Of a stretch of 64,000 nt of DNA, positions 18,338 through 27,750 are shown piece by piece. The position numbers and the translations under genes are program-made. Source of the stretch: JADGRF01 sp035274465 (lineage in GTDB: Bacteria > Myxococcota_A > Polyangia > Polyangiales > JAFGIB01). How positions within the stretch are numbered: the first letter of the stretch is position 1; every line of letters starts with the position of its first letter. The stretch spans positions 4,738 through 68,737 of the forward strand of contig DATEOF010000400.1 of the NCBI GenBank assembly GCA_035274465.1, given 5' to 3'. Below the pieces are notes generated by a model. It ran no database searches. It was given only the letters and a program-made list of their open reading frames with translations, and was not told the origin of the DNA.

Positions 18338-19033
18338 CTAGAACGGCCCGAACAGCCAGCCCGGCTCGAGCTCGCGAGCCTTGTGGGGTGCGGCCGCGCT
18401 TCTGCGGATCGTGCGCTCGAGTGAGCTAGCTTGGAGCGTTTCCCAGCGCATGAGCCGCGTGGCCACGGCATCCAGGGCAGCGCGGTTCGCCGCCAGCAGC
18501 CCGTGGGCGGTACGGACGCCCTGAATCAGCGCTCGAGTGGTCGTTCCGCCGGCGAGTCGACCCTGGCCGGCCGTCAGGAAGTGCCAGAGCAGCTTGAGGT
18601 GGTACTCCGCAGTGAGGAGGTCCGGTTCGCACCCGGACATGTTCATCGTCGAGAGCTCGTCGAGGTCGTGATTCGACCAGAGCACCTCGGCCGCCAAGCC
18701 TGCCAGGTTGATCAGCGCCGTATTCATCACGTTGCGCCGCAGTTGTTTTTCGAACGCGAGGCGTCTTTGCGGGGCCATGCGCGGGTCGATGGGTACGACC
18801 GGATACCGCGGAAGCACGACGCGGCCCAGCACCGGACCTTGTCGACGCACCGTCGCCCACTTACACGATCTGCCCAACAGGTACGCCACGACGGCGTGCC
18901 CAGCCTCGTGGTACGCGACGAGTGGATCGCACACAGGCCGCGTGACACTCGACTCGTCCGCGATCCAACGCCGGACGTAGCTGAGCCACAAGTCGCCGAT
19001 GTCGACCATCGAACGTAGCGAGAGGGTTTCCAT
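18338..19033 (-). CDS. Stand-alone M41 (FtsH-type) peptidase domain protein
   Basis: A 231-residue protein carrying only a zinc peptidase domain related to FtsH. HEAGH (42-46, in VAYHEAGHAVVAYLLG) gives two zinc ligands and the catalytic Glu; D138 in SGCEPDLLTAEYHL fits the third ligand. The AGLAAEVLW helix matches FtsH's AGraAEe. No AAA+ domain and no membrane segment are present, so it cannot unfold substrates by itself. Preceded by a 90-residue unknown gene 12 bases away. Substrate unknown. Confidence 0.8.
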   Translation of the reverse strand: METLSLRSMVDIGDLWLSYVRRWIADESSVTRPVCDPLVAYHEAGHAVVAYLLGRSCKWATVRRQGPVLGRVVLPRYPVVPIDPRMAPQRRLAFEKQLRRNVMNTALINLAGLAAEVLWSNHDLDELSTMNMSGCEPDLLTAEYHLKLLWHFLTAGQGRLAGGTTTRALIQGVRTAHGLLAANRAALDAVATRLMRWETLQASSLERTIRRSAAAPHKARELEPGWLFGPF

Positions 19034-19045
19034 CGGCGGCTTGCG

Positions 19046-19318
19046 TTACTTCCCGAGCTCGACCAGCTGCTTCGAATGTGCGAGCCGCTGTACCGAGCTC
19101 CATACGCGGCCTACGTGGTACATGAAGCGAGTCGGCTCATACTCGTAGGACGCTGCGCGAAGCCCGTGCAAGATCATCTCGTACGCTGCAAAAGGCGAGC
19201 GCGCAATCTCCGAGATCGAAGACCAATCGTGCAGCGAGATGAGTGCCACGCCCTCGTTCGGATGCCAGTGTGACAACCAATTGTCCTGATGCGCGGACTC
19301 CATGAACGCGATCGTCAC
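19046..19318 (-). CDS. Hypothetical protein, 90 residues
   Basis: GTG start at 19318. The product begins TIAFMESAHQDNWLSHWHPN and has EGVALISLHDWSSISEIARS and an end MYHVGRVWSSVQRLAHSK. No signal peptide or membrane segment. Family not recognised. It sits 12 bases before the M41-type peptidase gene on the same strand, so the two are probably co-transcribed. It may be the C-terminal part of a longer gene broken just upstream. Confidence 0.5.
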   Translation of the reverse strand: MTIAFMESAHQDNWLSHWHPNEGVALISLHDWSSISEIARSPFAAYEMILHGLRAASYEYEPTRFMYHVGRVWSSVQRLAHSKQLVELGK

Positions 19319-19466
19319 GTGCGGTGCGGGCGACGGCGGCTCGGGTCGCCTGGACTGCGGGAGACATCACCGACACGACGTCGTTGTAGAGCACCACGCT
19401 GAACTCGTCCTGCGGTCCGAGTGCCTGCAGACTGCGCGCTGCAGCCTCGCGACGTAGTACTGTCAA
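19319..19466 (-). other. Possible VWA-domain fragment
   Basis: In another frame just upstream of the 90-residue gene, the sequence ARSLQALGPQDEFSVVLYND then VVSVMSPAVQATR resembles the second strand region of a von Willebrand A domain (L-x-P-x-D-x-F-S-V-V-x-Y/F-N/D). No proper start codon and no MIDAS DxSxS is seen. A decayed fragment at best. Confidence 0.25.
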
Positions 19467-19514
19467 AATCTTTTGTGGCGCTACCTTCCGGGGACGAAGG
19501 CTCCCTGTGCGCGC

Positions 19515-22500
19515 TCAGGTCCTCTTCTCGACGTCGCCCAGTTCCTGGAGCCAGCAGCTGATGGCTGCAGCCAGCTCCCAGTATTCGATCGGGATCGCGT
19601 CGGGGCGGGTGATGATCGCCGCCAGGCCGAGGCACTCGGCTTCGCCTTCGGGGCTGAGCGGCAGGAGCGCGTACTGTTTGCCGCTGGAGCTGGTCCAGCT
19701 CCCGGTGGCCAAACCCGCGGCTTGTTCGGGGGTGGTGAAGACCGTCGTCATCGTGGCCTGGAGCTGGCGTTGCTTCCAGTAGCCGGCCGCGAAGCGGTCG
19801 AGTGCCGGGTCGGGATCGGTGAGTGAGGCGCTGCGGGTGAGGTCGAGACCGCGCGCGAAGTAGAGTTGGCCCGCACTGGCGTTGAGCTCTCGGCACAGCA
19901 GCTCGAGCGCGCGGCGCGCGCGAGCGCTCGGTTCGAGGGTGATGGCGAGCGCGTTGCGTAGCGCGTCGTCGAAGCGCGCGTTGGCTTTGCGCGTCGACTG
20001 GACTTCGAGGTTGGTCTCGAAGTTGGAGACCGGCACCTCGAGGTCGAGCCCTTGCTTGCGTGCTTCGTCCAGCAGGCGGCCGTGCATGCCGAGCCTGCCT
20101 GTGGCGCCATCGGCTGCACCGTGCTCGAGCGCGAGGCGCATGTAGTGGCCGGCAGTGGTGGCGTCCTTTGCGAGGATCGCGATCCGCGCGCGTGCCTCGT
20201 AGTCGAGCGCGGCGAACGAGGGGCGCAGCTTCTCGCTGCGCACGAGCAGCGCGTCCAGTCGTGCGGTCGCGCTTTCGTGGTCGCCGAGCTTGGCTTCGAT
20301 CACGGCGAGCGCGCGCAGATAGTCGACGCTGCAGGTGATCTCGCGTTCCTTGCAACGGCGTACCAGTGCCAGGCCGAGCTCGCGAGCTGCCTCGAGCTGG
20401 CCAAGCTCCTCCAGCACCGTCATGCAGCCCTGGCTGGCAGCGAGGTGCATGAGCTCCGAAGCCGGTCGATCCGCCAGCTCTCGGTCATAGATCGCGATCG
20501 TGCGCTCGAAGGCCGCGAGCGCGGCGGGCAAGTCTCCCCGCAGCCTGTGATAGTAACCTTGCGCAAGCTGGTGCACCGGGCGCCACCCTGGCCAACGTGC
20601 AGCGAACAGTGCGATTCGGTCTGCGGCGTGTTTGACCCCGGCCAGGTCTCGCAGGTGCACGTGCAGAAACAATTCGCTCGCAGACTCGAACATCTGGCGT
20701 GAGCTCGCCTGGGCGGCGACGAGCTCGGCACGTTTGCGATAGCGCTCGGCGGCCTCGAGGTCTCCATCGAACACACTCAGCTGGCGGCGCAACTGCAAGG
20801 TGCTGACTTGGTGCAGGGGGTCGTCCTCGATCAGCGCGATCCAGGCCTCCGCTGTGGGGTAGCCGAGGACTGTCTCGATGCCTGCTGCCGCATACGCGAC
20901 GGCCCGACGGATCTCGTCCACGTAGGGGACCTCGCGTGCCGAGACAGGCTCCAATCCGCGATACACCGCGAGCGCGCGCGTGTGCGCCTGTTCGAGGCGC
21001 CCGAGACAAGTGATTTCGGTGACACTGAGGGCGTTCTGCCAGATGGCGTGCAACGCGGGTGAGAGGGATGCGAAGGGCTCCAGGAGCTCCGGGAGCGATG
21101 CGTGCAAGCGCGTGTTTCGGGTGCGGTTGCCTATCACGATCGAGATGACCACGTAGTTCGTGAGGTGTTTGATCGCTTCGTCCAGGCGATACACGCGTTG
21201 CTCCGGCGACGTACTCGCGTAGCGCTCGGAGGCGGCGGTGAGCGCGCGTTGCAAACGTTGCTGCGGATCCGTCACGTTCGACAGCGCGCGATAATCGGCC
21301 AGGCCGGAGTCGCGCTCCAGCTGCTGAAGCAGCGTGGGCGCGTAGGCATCGAAGCGCTCGTCATCGATCAGCACGTAGCACATCAGCAGTCGGCGCGTGA
21401 GCTCGCACGTCTCACGGGGGGGCCTGCGCAGAGTGCGTGAGGCATTACATGCGCGTTCGAAGGTCCGCGCTACGACTGCGAAAAACAGGCTGCTATACGA
21501 GCGGGGATTCAGCTCCTGAACGTCGCGGGCCAGCAGTTGCGCGAGGCGATCCAGCCCGCGCTCGTCGTCGCCTGCAGCCAGCCAGTGATGAGCTTCGAGG
21601 AACTCCAGGCTTGAGGTACGCGCACACATGGTCGCGAGCGCTCGATGGACGTCGGCGCGCTCCGCCGCCGTGAGCGGCTGGCTCAAGCAAACTCGCACAT
21701 CCGGGTGTGCCAGCGCGTAGGATCCGCCATCTTCTACCAGCAGGCCTTGCCGCACGAGCTCGCCGAGCGCCGCCTCCACCGGCTCTGCTCCATCCGGCAG
21801 CAATGCGATGTAGTCCGAACGACTCCACGGCACCTCGAGTGCCAGCGCCTGCGCTCGTGCGAGCTGGCGTGCCAGGGGCGAGAGCTGGTCGATCTGAAGG
21901 CGCAGCGCGTCCTGACCGCTCGTGGGCAGGTCGCTGACCGCGAGCACCGCAGGCAAGATCCAGTTGCCGTCCGCGTAGCGGATCATCGCGCGATCGAGCA
22001 GGTGCTGCACCAGCGCCATCGCCGCGCGGGGGTTGCCGGCGGCGAGCTTGTGGACGCGGTCGCTCAGTAGCGCCGTGCGCGGGGCGTCTGCGAAGATCGA
22101 GCCGAAGAGTTGTTCGGTTTGCTGCCCGTCCAGCGCCGGGACGTCGTGCGCGGCGCAGTAGCTGCGCAGGACCGCGAGCTCCGGTCGCGCCTCGGCATCG
22201 AATGGAGTTTGTAGCGCGCCCACGACCAGGAGCCGCGTTTCTTCGGCTTCGCTGAGCAGCGTAAGAAGCAGCGCGAGCGATGCGCTGTCGATGCACTCGA
22301 CGTCGTCGACCACGATCACCAGGGGCTGCGCTCGGCAGGCGCACTTCAACCACTGCTGGAGCGCTGCCTGTGTCCCAGCAGCGTCCGCCGCCCACTCGGC
22401 CGCCGCTCGAAGCCGCAGCGGCTGCCCCTGGAACAAGCGCTCCGCCACGCCGAGCTCCAGCGCATGCGCGCGCGCGTCGTCCGGGAGCGCCGCCAGCAGC

Positions 22501-23591
22501 TGCTCGGCGAGCAGCGAAGCACACGCGAAGGCCTCCGGTCGTGCCGCGCGGCCGCCCGCCCGCAGCACGATCGCGCCGCTGGTCTGGGCTTCGAGCGCGC
22601 ATGCGGAGAGCAGGCGCGAGCGCCCCGACCCGGACGCGCCCTCGAACAGGATCCCTCCGCCCTCGGCGTGCGCTGCGTGCTGCAGGCTCTGGCGGAAGCG
22701 GCGCGTCTGCGAGTCACGGCCGATCAACAGCGGAGTGGACAGGTACGCGCGCGCGACCTCCGCCGAGTCCGCGAGCGGCTTGCCGCTGAGCGCAGAGAGG
22801 CGCTGCATGACCTCGAAGGCGCTGTTGGGTCGGCGCGCCGGATCCACCTGCAAGAGCGACAGGATCAGTGCATCGAGCGCGCTCGGTATCTCGGGCACGA
22901 GTGCGCTCGGTGCCGTCGGTTCGCGTCGCCAGACGTCGACGAGCTCGGCCAGCGAGCGCGCCGCGAACGGCCGCTGGCCGGTGAGCGCGTAGTACAGTGA
23001 CGCTCCCACCGAGAACAGATCGGTGCGCGCGTCCAGCCGCAGGTGATGCACGACCTCCGGCGCCACGAAGCCGGGCGTGCCCACAGCTTGCAAGCACGGC
23101 CCGAACGGCACCATCGCCCCGAAGTCGATCAACTTGGCCGACCCGTCGGGCGTGAGCCGCACGTTGCGCGGCGTGATGTCGCGGTGCACGAAGCCGCGCG
23201 CGTGCAACAGCGACAGCAGCGAGCAGACCTGCATCATCACTTGACACGCGTCGCGGAACGCCCACGGCGCGTGCGTGCTCAGATCACCGCCGCTCACCAG
23301 CTCCATCGTGTAGTACGGCCCGGCGACGTCGACGCCATAGTCTCGCACGCCGACCACGTTCGGGTGCCGCAGCTGCGACAGCACCTGGAACTCGCGCTCG
23401 AACAGCGCGCGCGTCTCGCGGTCGCGCGACGACCCCGGCAAGAGCAGCTGCTTGAGCGCCAGCTCGCCCGGCGAGCTGCGATCGCGCACGCGGTACACCA
23501 CGGCCATCCCGCCGCGACCCAGGCGATCGAGCACGTCGTAGCGCGCGCCGATGCGCGCCGGTAGGGCTTCGCTGGGCGCCACGCTGCTCAT
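19515..23591 (-). CDS. Giant Ser/Thr kinase-like protein with degenerate P-loop region
   Basis: A 1358-residue protein. Residues 18-280 form an Hanks-type kinase domain: LGRGGMAVVYRVRD, lysine in LALKQL, DFG in LIDFGAM and GTPGFVAPE. The catalytic loop reads HRDITPRN, so the lysine of HRDLKP is Thr. Near residue 315 a P-loop region begins GASGSGRSRLLSA, where the Walker A lysine is Arg; Walker-B-like PLVIVVDDVECID follows. The rest is helical repeat (TPR/MalT-like) and a GAF-like end. ATG overlaps the upstream kinase stop (ATGA). Probably a signalling partner of that kinase. Confidence 0.85.
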   Translation of the reverse strand: MSSVAPSEALPARIGARYDVLDRLGRGGMAVVYRVRDRSSPGELALKQLLLPGSSRDRETRALFEREFQVLSQLRHPNVVGVRDYGVDVAGPYYTMELVSGGDLSTHAPWAFRDACQVMMQVCSLLSLLHARGFVHRDITPRNVRLTPDGSAKLIDFGAMVPFGPCLQAVGTPGFVAPEVVHHLRLDARTDLFSVGASLYYALTGQRPFAARSLAELVDVWRREPTAPSALVPEIPSALDALILSLLQVDPARRPNSAFEVMQRLSALSGKPLADSAEVARAYLSTPLLIGRDSQTRRFRQSLQHAAHAEGGGILFEGASGSGRSRLLSACALEAQTSGAIVLRAGGRAARPEAFACASLLAEQLLAALPDDARAHALELGVAERLFQGQPLRLRAAAEWAADAAGTQAALQQWLKCACRAQPLVIVVDDVECIDSASLALLLTLLSEAEETRLLVVGALQTPFDAEARPELAVLRSYCAAHDVPALDGQQTEQLFGSIFADAPRTALLSDRVHKLAAGNPRAAMALVQHLLDRAMIRYADGNWILPAVLAVSDLPTSGQDALRLQIDQLSPLARQLARAQALALEVPWSRSDYIALLPDGAEPVEAALGELVRQGLLVEDGGSYALAHPDVRVCLSQPLTAAERADVHRALATMCARTSSLEFLEAHHWLAAGDDERGLDRLAQLLARDVQELNPRSYSSLFFAVVARTFERACNASRTLRRPPRETCELTRRLLMCYVLIDDERFDAYAPTLLQQLERDSGLADYRALSNVTDPQQRLQRALTAASERYASTSPEQRVYRLDEAIKHLTNYVVISIVIGNRTRNTRLHASLPELLEPFASLSPALHAIWQNALSVTEITCLGRLEQAHTRALAVYRGLEPVSAREVPYVDEIRRAVAYAAAGIETVLGYPTAEAWIALIEDDPLHQVSTLQLRRQLSVFDGDLEAAERYRKRAELVAAQASSRQMFESASELFLHVHLRDLAGVKHAADRIALFAARWPGWRPVHQLAQGYYHRLRGDLPAALAAFERTIAIYDRELADRPASELMHLAASQGCMTVLEELGQLEAARELGLALVRRCKEREITCSVDYLRALAVIEAKLGDHESATARLDALLVRSEKLRPSFAALDYEARARIAILAKDATTAGHYMRLALEHGAADGATGRLGMHGRLLDEARKQGLDLEVPVSNFETNLEVQSTRKANARFDDALRNALAITLEPSARARRALELLCRELNASAGQLYFARGLDLTRSASLTDPDPALDRFAAGYWKQRQLQATMTTVFTTPEQAAGLATGSWTSSSGKQYALLPLSPEGEAECLGLAAIITRPDAIPIEYWELAAAISCWLQELGDVEKRT

Positions 23592-26500
23592 TTGGGGACG
23601 AACTCCGGAAAGGTTGCGCGCACGACGACCCGCGGGTCGACGAAGCCGAGCTCGCTCAGCTGCGCGAGCGCCGCGTTCTGCATCGCCGCCCCTTGCGGGC
23701 CCTCGGTCAGTGCGCCCAGCGCGTAGCTGTCGCAGGCCAACTCGGGGAACACGCCGCGCGCGGTCGCCCGTTCGATCGAGGTACGCAGCAACATGGCAGC
23801 GCGCAATCGATCGCCCGCGGCATGTGCCAACCTCGCTTCGCCGCGGGTCTCGGTGCCGGCAGGCAAGGTCTTGTTGCGGGCGATCAGCTTCAGGTCGCGC
23901 CGCACTTCGTCGAGCAGTGCGGGCTTGCGCTCGACCAGGTATCGGTTCATCAACAAGTTGCTGCGCGTACTGCAAATCATGTGCGTCAGGAAGCCGCTGC
24001 CGCGGATCGGCGAGCGTAACCACTGGCTCCACAGTCGTTCGGTATGGCTATCTGCCCAGGCGAAGTCGTCGTTTTCGCTGGCTACATACATGACTGCAGA
24101 CATGTGGAGCACGTGCAGGATGCCGAAACGATGCTTGGGCAATTCGAGAGCATGCGCGTCCAGGCGAGCGCGCGAGCTCGACTCCAGGCCGTCTGCGCGT
24201 TCCGCGTAGGCGCGGTTCAACGTCAGGGTCAAGAGCAGCGCGCTGTTGTCGGTAGCTTCCGCTTCGCGCACGAACTCGTGCAGCTCACGTGACGCCTCGC
24301 GCACTTGTCCAAGCGTCAGGCGCGCACCGATGCGCACCGACGCGACGACGAAGCGCCGGTAGTAGTCGTAGAAGTCGGTCTCGGGACTCTCGGCGGCGGC
24401 GGCGCGCAATACGCGATCGGCGTCGAGCGATGGTTGAACCACACCTTGCAGCCGGGAGAGCATGAACGAGCTGACCGCGCGCCCGAAGCACACCGTACCG
24501 TACGCGTACTCGGGGAGTTGCTGCGCTAGCGTCTCTGCGCGCTCGAGCAGCAAGTCCGCGTCTTTGCCCGCATCGGCAGCGCCGGACACGGCCACGTTGA
24601 TCGCCGCGTAACACAGCGCGCGCACGATGCGCCGCGGCTCGCCCGTGTCGAGCGCATAGCGGAACGCTCGAGCTTGCAACAAGGTCGCGCGAAGCGGATC
24701 ATACTGCTGGATCGACGCGCCGAGTGCTTCGAAGACGTCGTATGTCTCGACGAGACGCTCTTGCTCCGCGTCGGCTTCGCGCAGCTTGAAAGCCGTTCCT
24801 CGCAGCGCCAGGCGCGCGCGTTCCCAGGCGATGGCTGCTACCACTGCGGCGTCGCTCTTCGGCAGGCTGGCATCCATCGCGTTCAGCGTTTGGTGCACCA
24901 GGGCCTCGCCGCGCTCGAAGTGCCCACTGCGCACGAGATGCGACGCTGCCAGCTGCGTGAAACGCGCACGGCGCTCGAGTGGGACGTGCTTCGCAGCGTC
25001 GAGGTACGCGTCCGCAGCCTTTCCGCCGTGGCCCGAGCGCGCAAAGGCGAGCGCCAGCTTCTCCTTCAGCTCGCCGAGCTGATCGGCGGGCGCCAGCTCG
25101 ACGCAGCGCTGGTAGACCTCCGCCGCGCGTTCGAAGGCCAGGCTGCTCCACGCGAGCTGAGCCGCTGCGAGCCCGAAGCGGAAGGCCTGCTCGTGATCCC
25201 CGGCGCCGAGCGCCAGTCCGTGCAACCAGCCCGGATCGGCCTGGCCGCTGAACTCCAGCGCGTTCAGGAGCGCGCGGTGCAGCGCGGCGCTCTGCGCCTG
25301 GTCGAGCGCCGCGCTCACGCGCTCGCGCACGCGATCGTGGTAGACCTCGAGCATGCGCGAGCCCCCGACGTCGCGCGTACGCACCAGGCTCAAGCCGCGC
25401 AGCGCGTGCACGATCGCGCGGCCATTGTGGTGCACGGCCGCCGCCGCAAACGCGAGCTTCGGCGGCATCGGTCGCCCCGCCACGGCCAGCACGTCCAACA
25501 CCTTCTTGGCATCATCGGACAGGATCGCGCTGGTTTGCGCGACCAGCGCGTCGATCGTCAGGCTCTCGAGGTCGGCGTCGCCGCGGCCGAGCTTGGTCTC
25601 TGCCAGCGCGGCGAGCTGCAACGCGAAGAACGGACTGCCCTGGGCCTCGCGCACGATGCGACTGACGATCTCCGGGTCCTGCGCGCCGGCCGCCGTCAGC
25701 CGTTGCTCGCACAGCGCGCGGATGTCGTCGCTGCCGAGCGACGACACGTCGATCAGGTGCTCGACCGCGGGCGGGATGTCGCCGCTGGCGGCGTCTTGCA
25801 GCAAGCTCGACAGACAACTGCTCGTCGCGACCTCGTCGCTGCGGTAGCTGAACACGAACAGGATCGGGCACTGCGTGGGCTCGCGCAGCCAGCTCCGCAG
25901 CATGCGCGCGCTGTCCAGATCGCCCCACTGCAAGTCGTCGATCCACAGCACGATCGGCTGGTGCATGGCCAGGCGGTCGAGCAGCTGGCGCAGCGCGAGC
26001 TCGGCGCAGGCGCGCTCGCTGACGTTGTCGCGCACCAGCTTCGAGCGCGCGGCCAGCTGTTTGGTCGCAGGCAGGCGCTCGAGCACCGGGAACAGTCGAC
26101 TGAGTGCGCCGATCTCGTGCGGCAAGATCTGCGCGACCTCGATGTCGCTCAGGTGCAGCAGGTGCCGCACCAGCGCGTCCATCACCGCATCGAGTGCCTT
26201 GAACGGCATCTGCTCCAGCTCGTAACAACGGCTGCGCAGGATCAGCGAGCTGCTCTCCGCGTCGAGCTCATCCAGGAAGTGCTCGATCAATGCCGACTTG
26301 CCCGCGCCGGACAGCCCGCGCACGTGCACGACGGCGGCGCGGCCTTGTTGCGAGTCTTGCAACGCGCGCCACAGCTTGCCCTGCTCCTTGTGCCGGCCGA
26401 ACAACGGCAGCGACCGCGTCTCGTTCTCGGTCGGCAGCACGTTCTCGGTCGCCGTGCGCGGCAGCTCCTTGCTGCCCGGCGTGCCGGCGCGCTCGAACGC

Positions 26501-27403
26501 CGCCACCACATCGCTGCCGCGCGGCCGCGCCGCCGGGTCGCGTTGCAGCAGCGCCATGCACAACTCGTCCAGCCAGCGCGGCACGTTCGGCACCAGATCG
26601 CGCAGCGGCAGTGGCTCGCTCTCGAGCTTACCGCGCAGGATCTCGAGCAGCGTGCCGTCGATCGGCAGCGTGTCGCTCAGCGCCTCGTAGAGGATCACGC
26701 CGAACGCGTACCAGTCGGAGGCTTCGGTCAGCTCGTTGCCGCGCAGCTGCTCCGGCGCCATGTACGCCGGCGTGCCGGAGATCGATCCGTCCTCGGTGAC
26801 CGTGGCCGCGTGGCCGCCCAGCTCGCGCACCAGGCCGAAGTCCAACACCACCACACGTTCGCCCACCACCAGCACGTTGCTGGGCTTGAGGTCGCGGTGC
26901 AGCATCCCGGCCTGATGCAGCGCGTGCACCGCGCGCGCGAGCTGTTGAAAGGCCGACATGACCCGCCGGTTGTCCTCGGCGATCGTGTCGGGCGTCTGCG
27001 CTGCAGCCTCTGGCGGCGCCAGGTAGGTCGCCAGCTCGACGCCCTCCAGGTACTCCATGGTGAGGAACCAGGAGTCACTGGCGCGCCCCATGTCGTAGAG
27101 CTTGACGATGTTGGGGTGTGCGATGTCGACGAGCGAGCGGAACTCGCGCTTGAGCCGCAGCACGCTCTTGGCGTCCATGCGGAACAGCTTCTTGAGCGCC
27201 ACGCGATCGCCGGTCTCGCGATCGCGTGCCAGGTACACCGCCCCTGCGCCGCCTTCCCCCAGCTTGCTCTCGATCTCGTAGCGGCTGACGTCGACCTCGG
27301 CAGTCAGCGCGGGGGCGGGTCTCGACGGCGCACGAGCTTCCACCGTGAGATTATCAGCCGAACGAGCCTCAATGTTTAGGACGAGGAGACTCTGCTCCGT
27401 CAC
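23588..27403 (-). CDS. Giant Ser/Thr kinase with AAA/STAND ATPase and TPR-like repeats
   Basis: A 1271-residue protein. Residues 40-310 form a canonical Hanks kinase: LGEGGAGAVYLARD, VALKKL, HRDLKPSN (about 169-176), VLDFGLVREL and GTPAYMAPEQL. A P-loop NTPase follows with Walker A GLSGAGKSALIEH (about 360) and Walker B PIVLWIDDLQWGD, as in the AAA_16/STAND group; the remaining about 600 residues are helical repeats. GTG start at 27403. First gene of a two-kinase operon; upstream is a repeat-rich spacer. Stimulus and substrates unknown. Confidence 0.88.
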   Translation of the reverse strand: MTEQSLLVLNIEARSADNLTVEARAPSRPAPALTAEVDVSRYEIESKLGEGGAGAVYLARDRETGDRVALKKLFRMDAKSVLRLKREFRSLVDIAHPNIVKLYDMGRASDSWFLTMEYLEGVELATYLAPPEAAAQTPDTIAEDNRRVMSAFQQLARAVHALHQAGMLHRDLKPSNVLVVGERVVVLDFGLVRELGGHAATVTEDGSISGTPAYMAPEQLRGNELTEASDWYAFGVILYEALSDTLPIDGTLLEILRGKLESEPLPLRDLVPNVPRWLDELCMALLQRDPAARPRGSDVVAAFERAGTPGSKELPRTATENVLPTENETRSLPLFGRHKEQGKLWRALQDSQQGRAAVVHVRGLSGAGKSALIEHFLDELDAESSSLILRSRCYELEQMPFKALDAVMDALVRHLLHLSDIEVAQILPHEIGALSRLFPVLERLPATKQLAARSKLVRDNVSERACAELALRQLLDRLAMHQPIVLWIDDLQWGDLDSARMLRSWLREPTQCPILFVFSYRSDEVATSSCLSSLLQDAASGDIPPAVEHLIDVSSLGSDDIRALCEQRLTAAGAQDPEIVSRIVREAQGSPFFALQLAALAETKLGRGDADLESLTIDALVAQTSAILSDDAKKVLDVLAVAGRPMPPKLAFAAAAVHHNGRAIVHALRGLSLVRTRDVGGSRMLEVYHDRVRERVSAALDQAQSAALHRALLNALEFSGQADPGWLHGLALGAGDHEQAFRFGLAAAQLAWSSLAFERAAEVYQRCVELAPADQLGELKEKLALAFARSGHGGKAADAYLDAAKHVPLERRARFTQLAASHLVRSGHFERGEALVHQTLNAMDASLPKSDAAVVAAIAWERARLALRGTAFKLREADAEQERLVETYDVFEALGASIQQYDPLRATLLQARAFRYALDTGEPRRIVRALCYAAINVAVSGAADAGKDADLLLERAETLAQQLPEYAYGTVCFGRAVSSFMLSRLQGVVQPSLDADRVLRAAAAESPETDFYDYYRRFVVASVRIGARLTLGQVREASRELHEFVREAEATDNSALLLTLTLNRAYAERADGLESSSRARLDAHALELPKHRFGILHVLHMSAVMYVASENDDFAWADSHTERLWSQWLRSPIRGSGFLTHMICSTRSNLLMNRYLVERKPALLDEVRRDLKLIARNKTLPAGTETRGEARLAHAAGDRLRAAMLLRTSIERATARGVFPELACDSYALGALTEGPQGAAMQNAALAQLSELGFVDPRVVVRATFPEFVPK

Positions 27404-27446
27404 CTACTCGTGTCCAGTTGTCTCACCCGCTCACTTGCCCGGGAAA

Positions 27447-27520
27447 CGCGAACCAGCAATCGCGCGTCTCGCGGTTTTGCTTCCGTGTTTGCGTTCCTGT
27501 TTCCAGTTGCTAGTTTCGCG
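27447..27520. repeat. Intergenic palindromic repeat, copy 1
   Basis: Ends CGCGAACCAGCAA (27447-27459) and TTGCTAGTTTCGCG (27507-27520) are near-inverted repeats; the interior (ATCGCGCG-CTCGCGGTTT and CCGTGTTYGCGTT) is shared with copy 2 at 27665-27733. No coding capacity. Confidence 0.75.
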
Positions 27521-27610
27521 TGAGCCAGCAGCGGCTCGGCGGACAACATCCCCCTTCCGGCGCGGGTGCGGTTTCTCGGGTTAGGCCATCTCACCCTCGG
27601 TCCACCGGCG

Positions 27611-27631
27611 CCTCGCCTCTTCGAGGCGGGG
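27611..27631. repeat. Hairpin in the 27.4-27.7 kb spacer
   Basis: CCTCGCCTC, loop TTC, GAGGCGGGG: a 9-bp stem with one G-U pair. No T tract on either side, so a terminator is not supported. It lies between the two palindromic repeats. Confidence 0.6.
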
Positions 27632-27635
27632 GAGA

Positions 27636-27668
27636 ACTAGCAACTGGGAACATGAACAGGAACGCGAC
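27636..27668. repeat. Inverted partial copy of the palindromic repeat
   Basis: The stretch AACTAGCAACTGGGAACATG followed by AACAGGAACGCGA is the reverse complement of the right arm of copy 1 (GCGTTCCTG...TTCCAGTTGCTAG), with a 4-base insertion. It abuts copy 2, giving a compound palindrome. Confidence 0.6.
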
Positions 27669-27733
27669 CTAGCAATCGCGCGACTCGCGGTTTCTTTTCC
27701 GTGTTCGCGTTGCTGCTCCTAGTTGCTAGGTCG
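27665..27733. repeat. Intergenic palindromic repeat, copy 2
   Basis: Perfect 11-base inverted ends CGACCTAGCAA (27665-27675) and TTGCTAGGTCG (27723-27733), with an interior closely matching copy 1. The differences between copies in the ends keep pairing. It lies 17 bases beyond the 3' end of the cytochrome gene. Confidence 0.75.
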
Positions 27734-27750
27734 GTTACTACCCGCGGCAC

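Noticed and set aside
19515..23591. Calling the second giant kinase a dead pseudokinase
   Set aside because: The HRD aspartate, DFG and VAIK-type lysine are all present; only the HRDLKP lysine and the Walker A lysine are changed, so some activity remains possible.
24674..27379. A 901-codon open frame on the plus strand
   Set aside because: It lies antisense to the kinase gene, whose motifs are intact. Its product is Arg/Gln/Val-rich low complexity, typical of antisense frames in GC-rich DNA.
27611..27631. Rho-independent terminator
   Set aside because: Strong stem but no T tract on either strand side.
27440..27740. CRISPR-like array
   Set aside because: Only two and a half copies, palindromic, diverged, and without regular spacers or cas genes.
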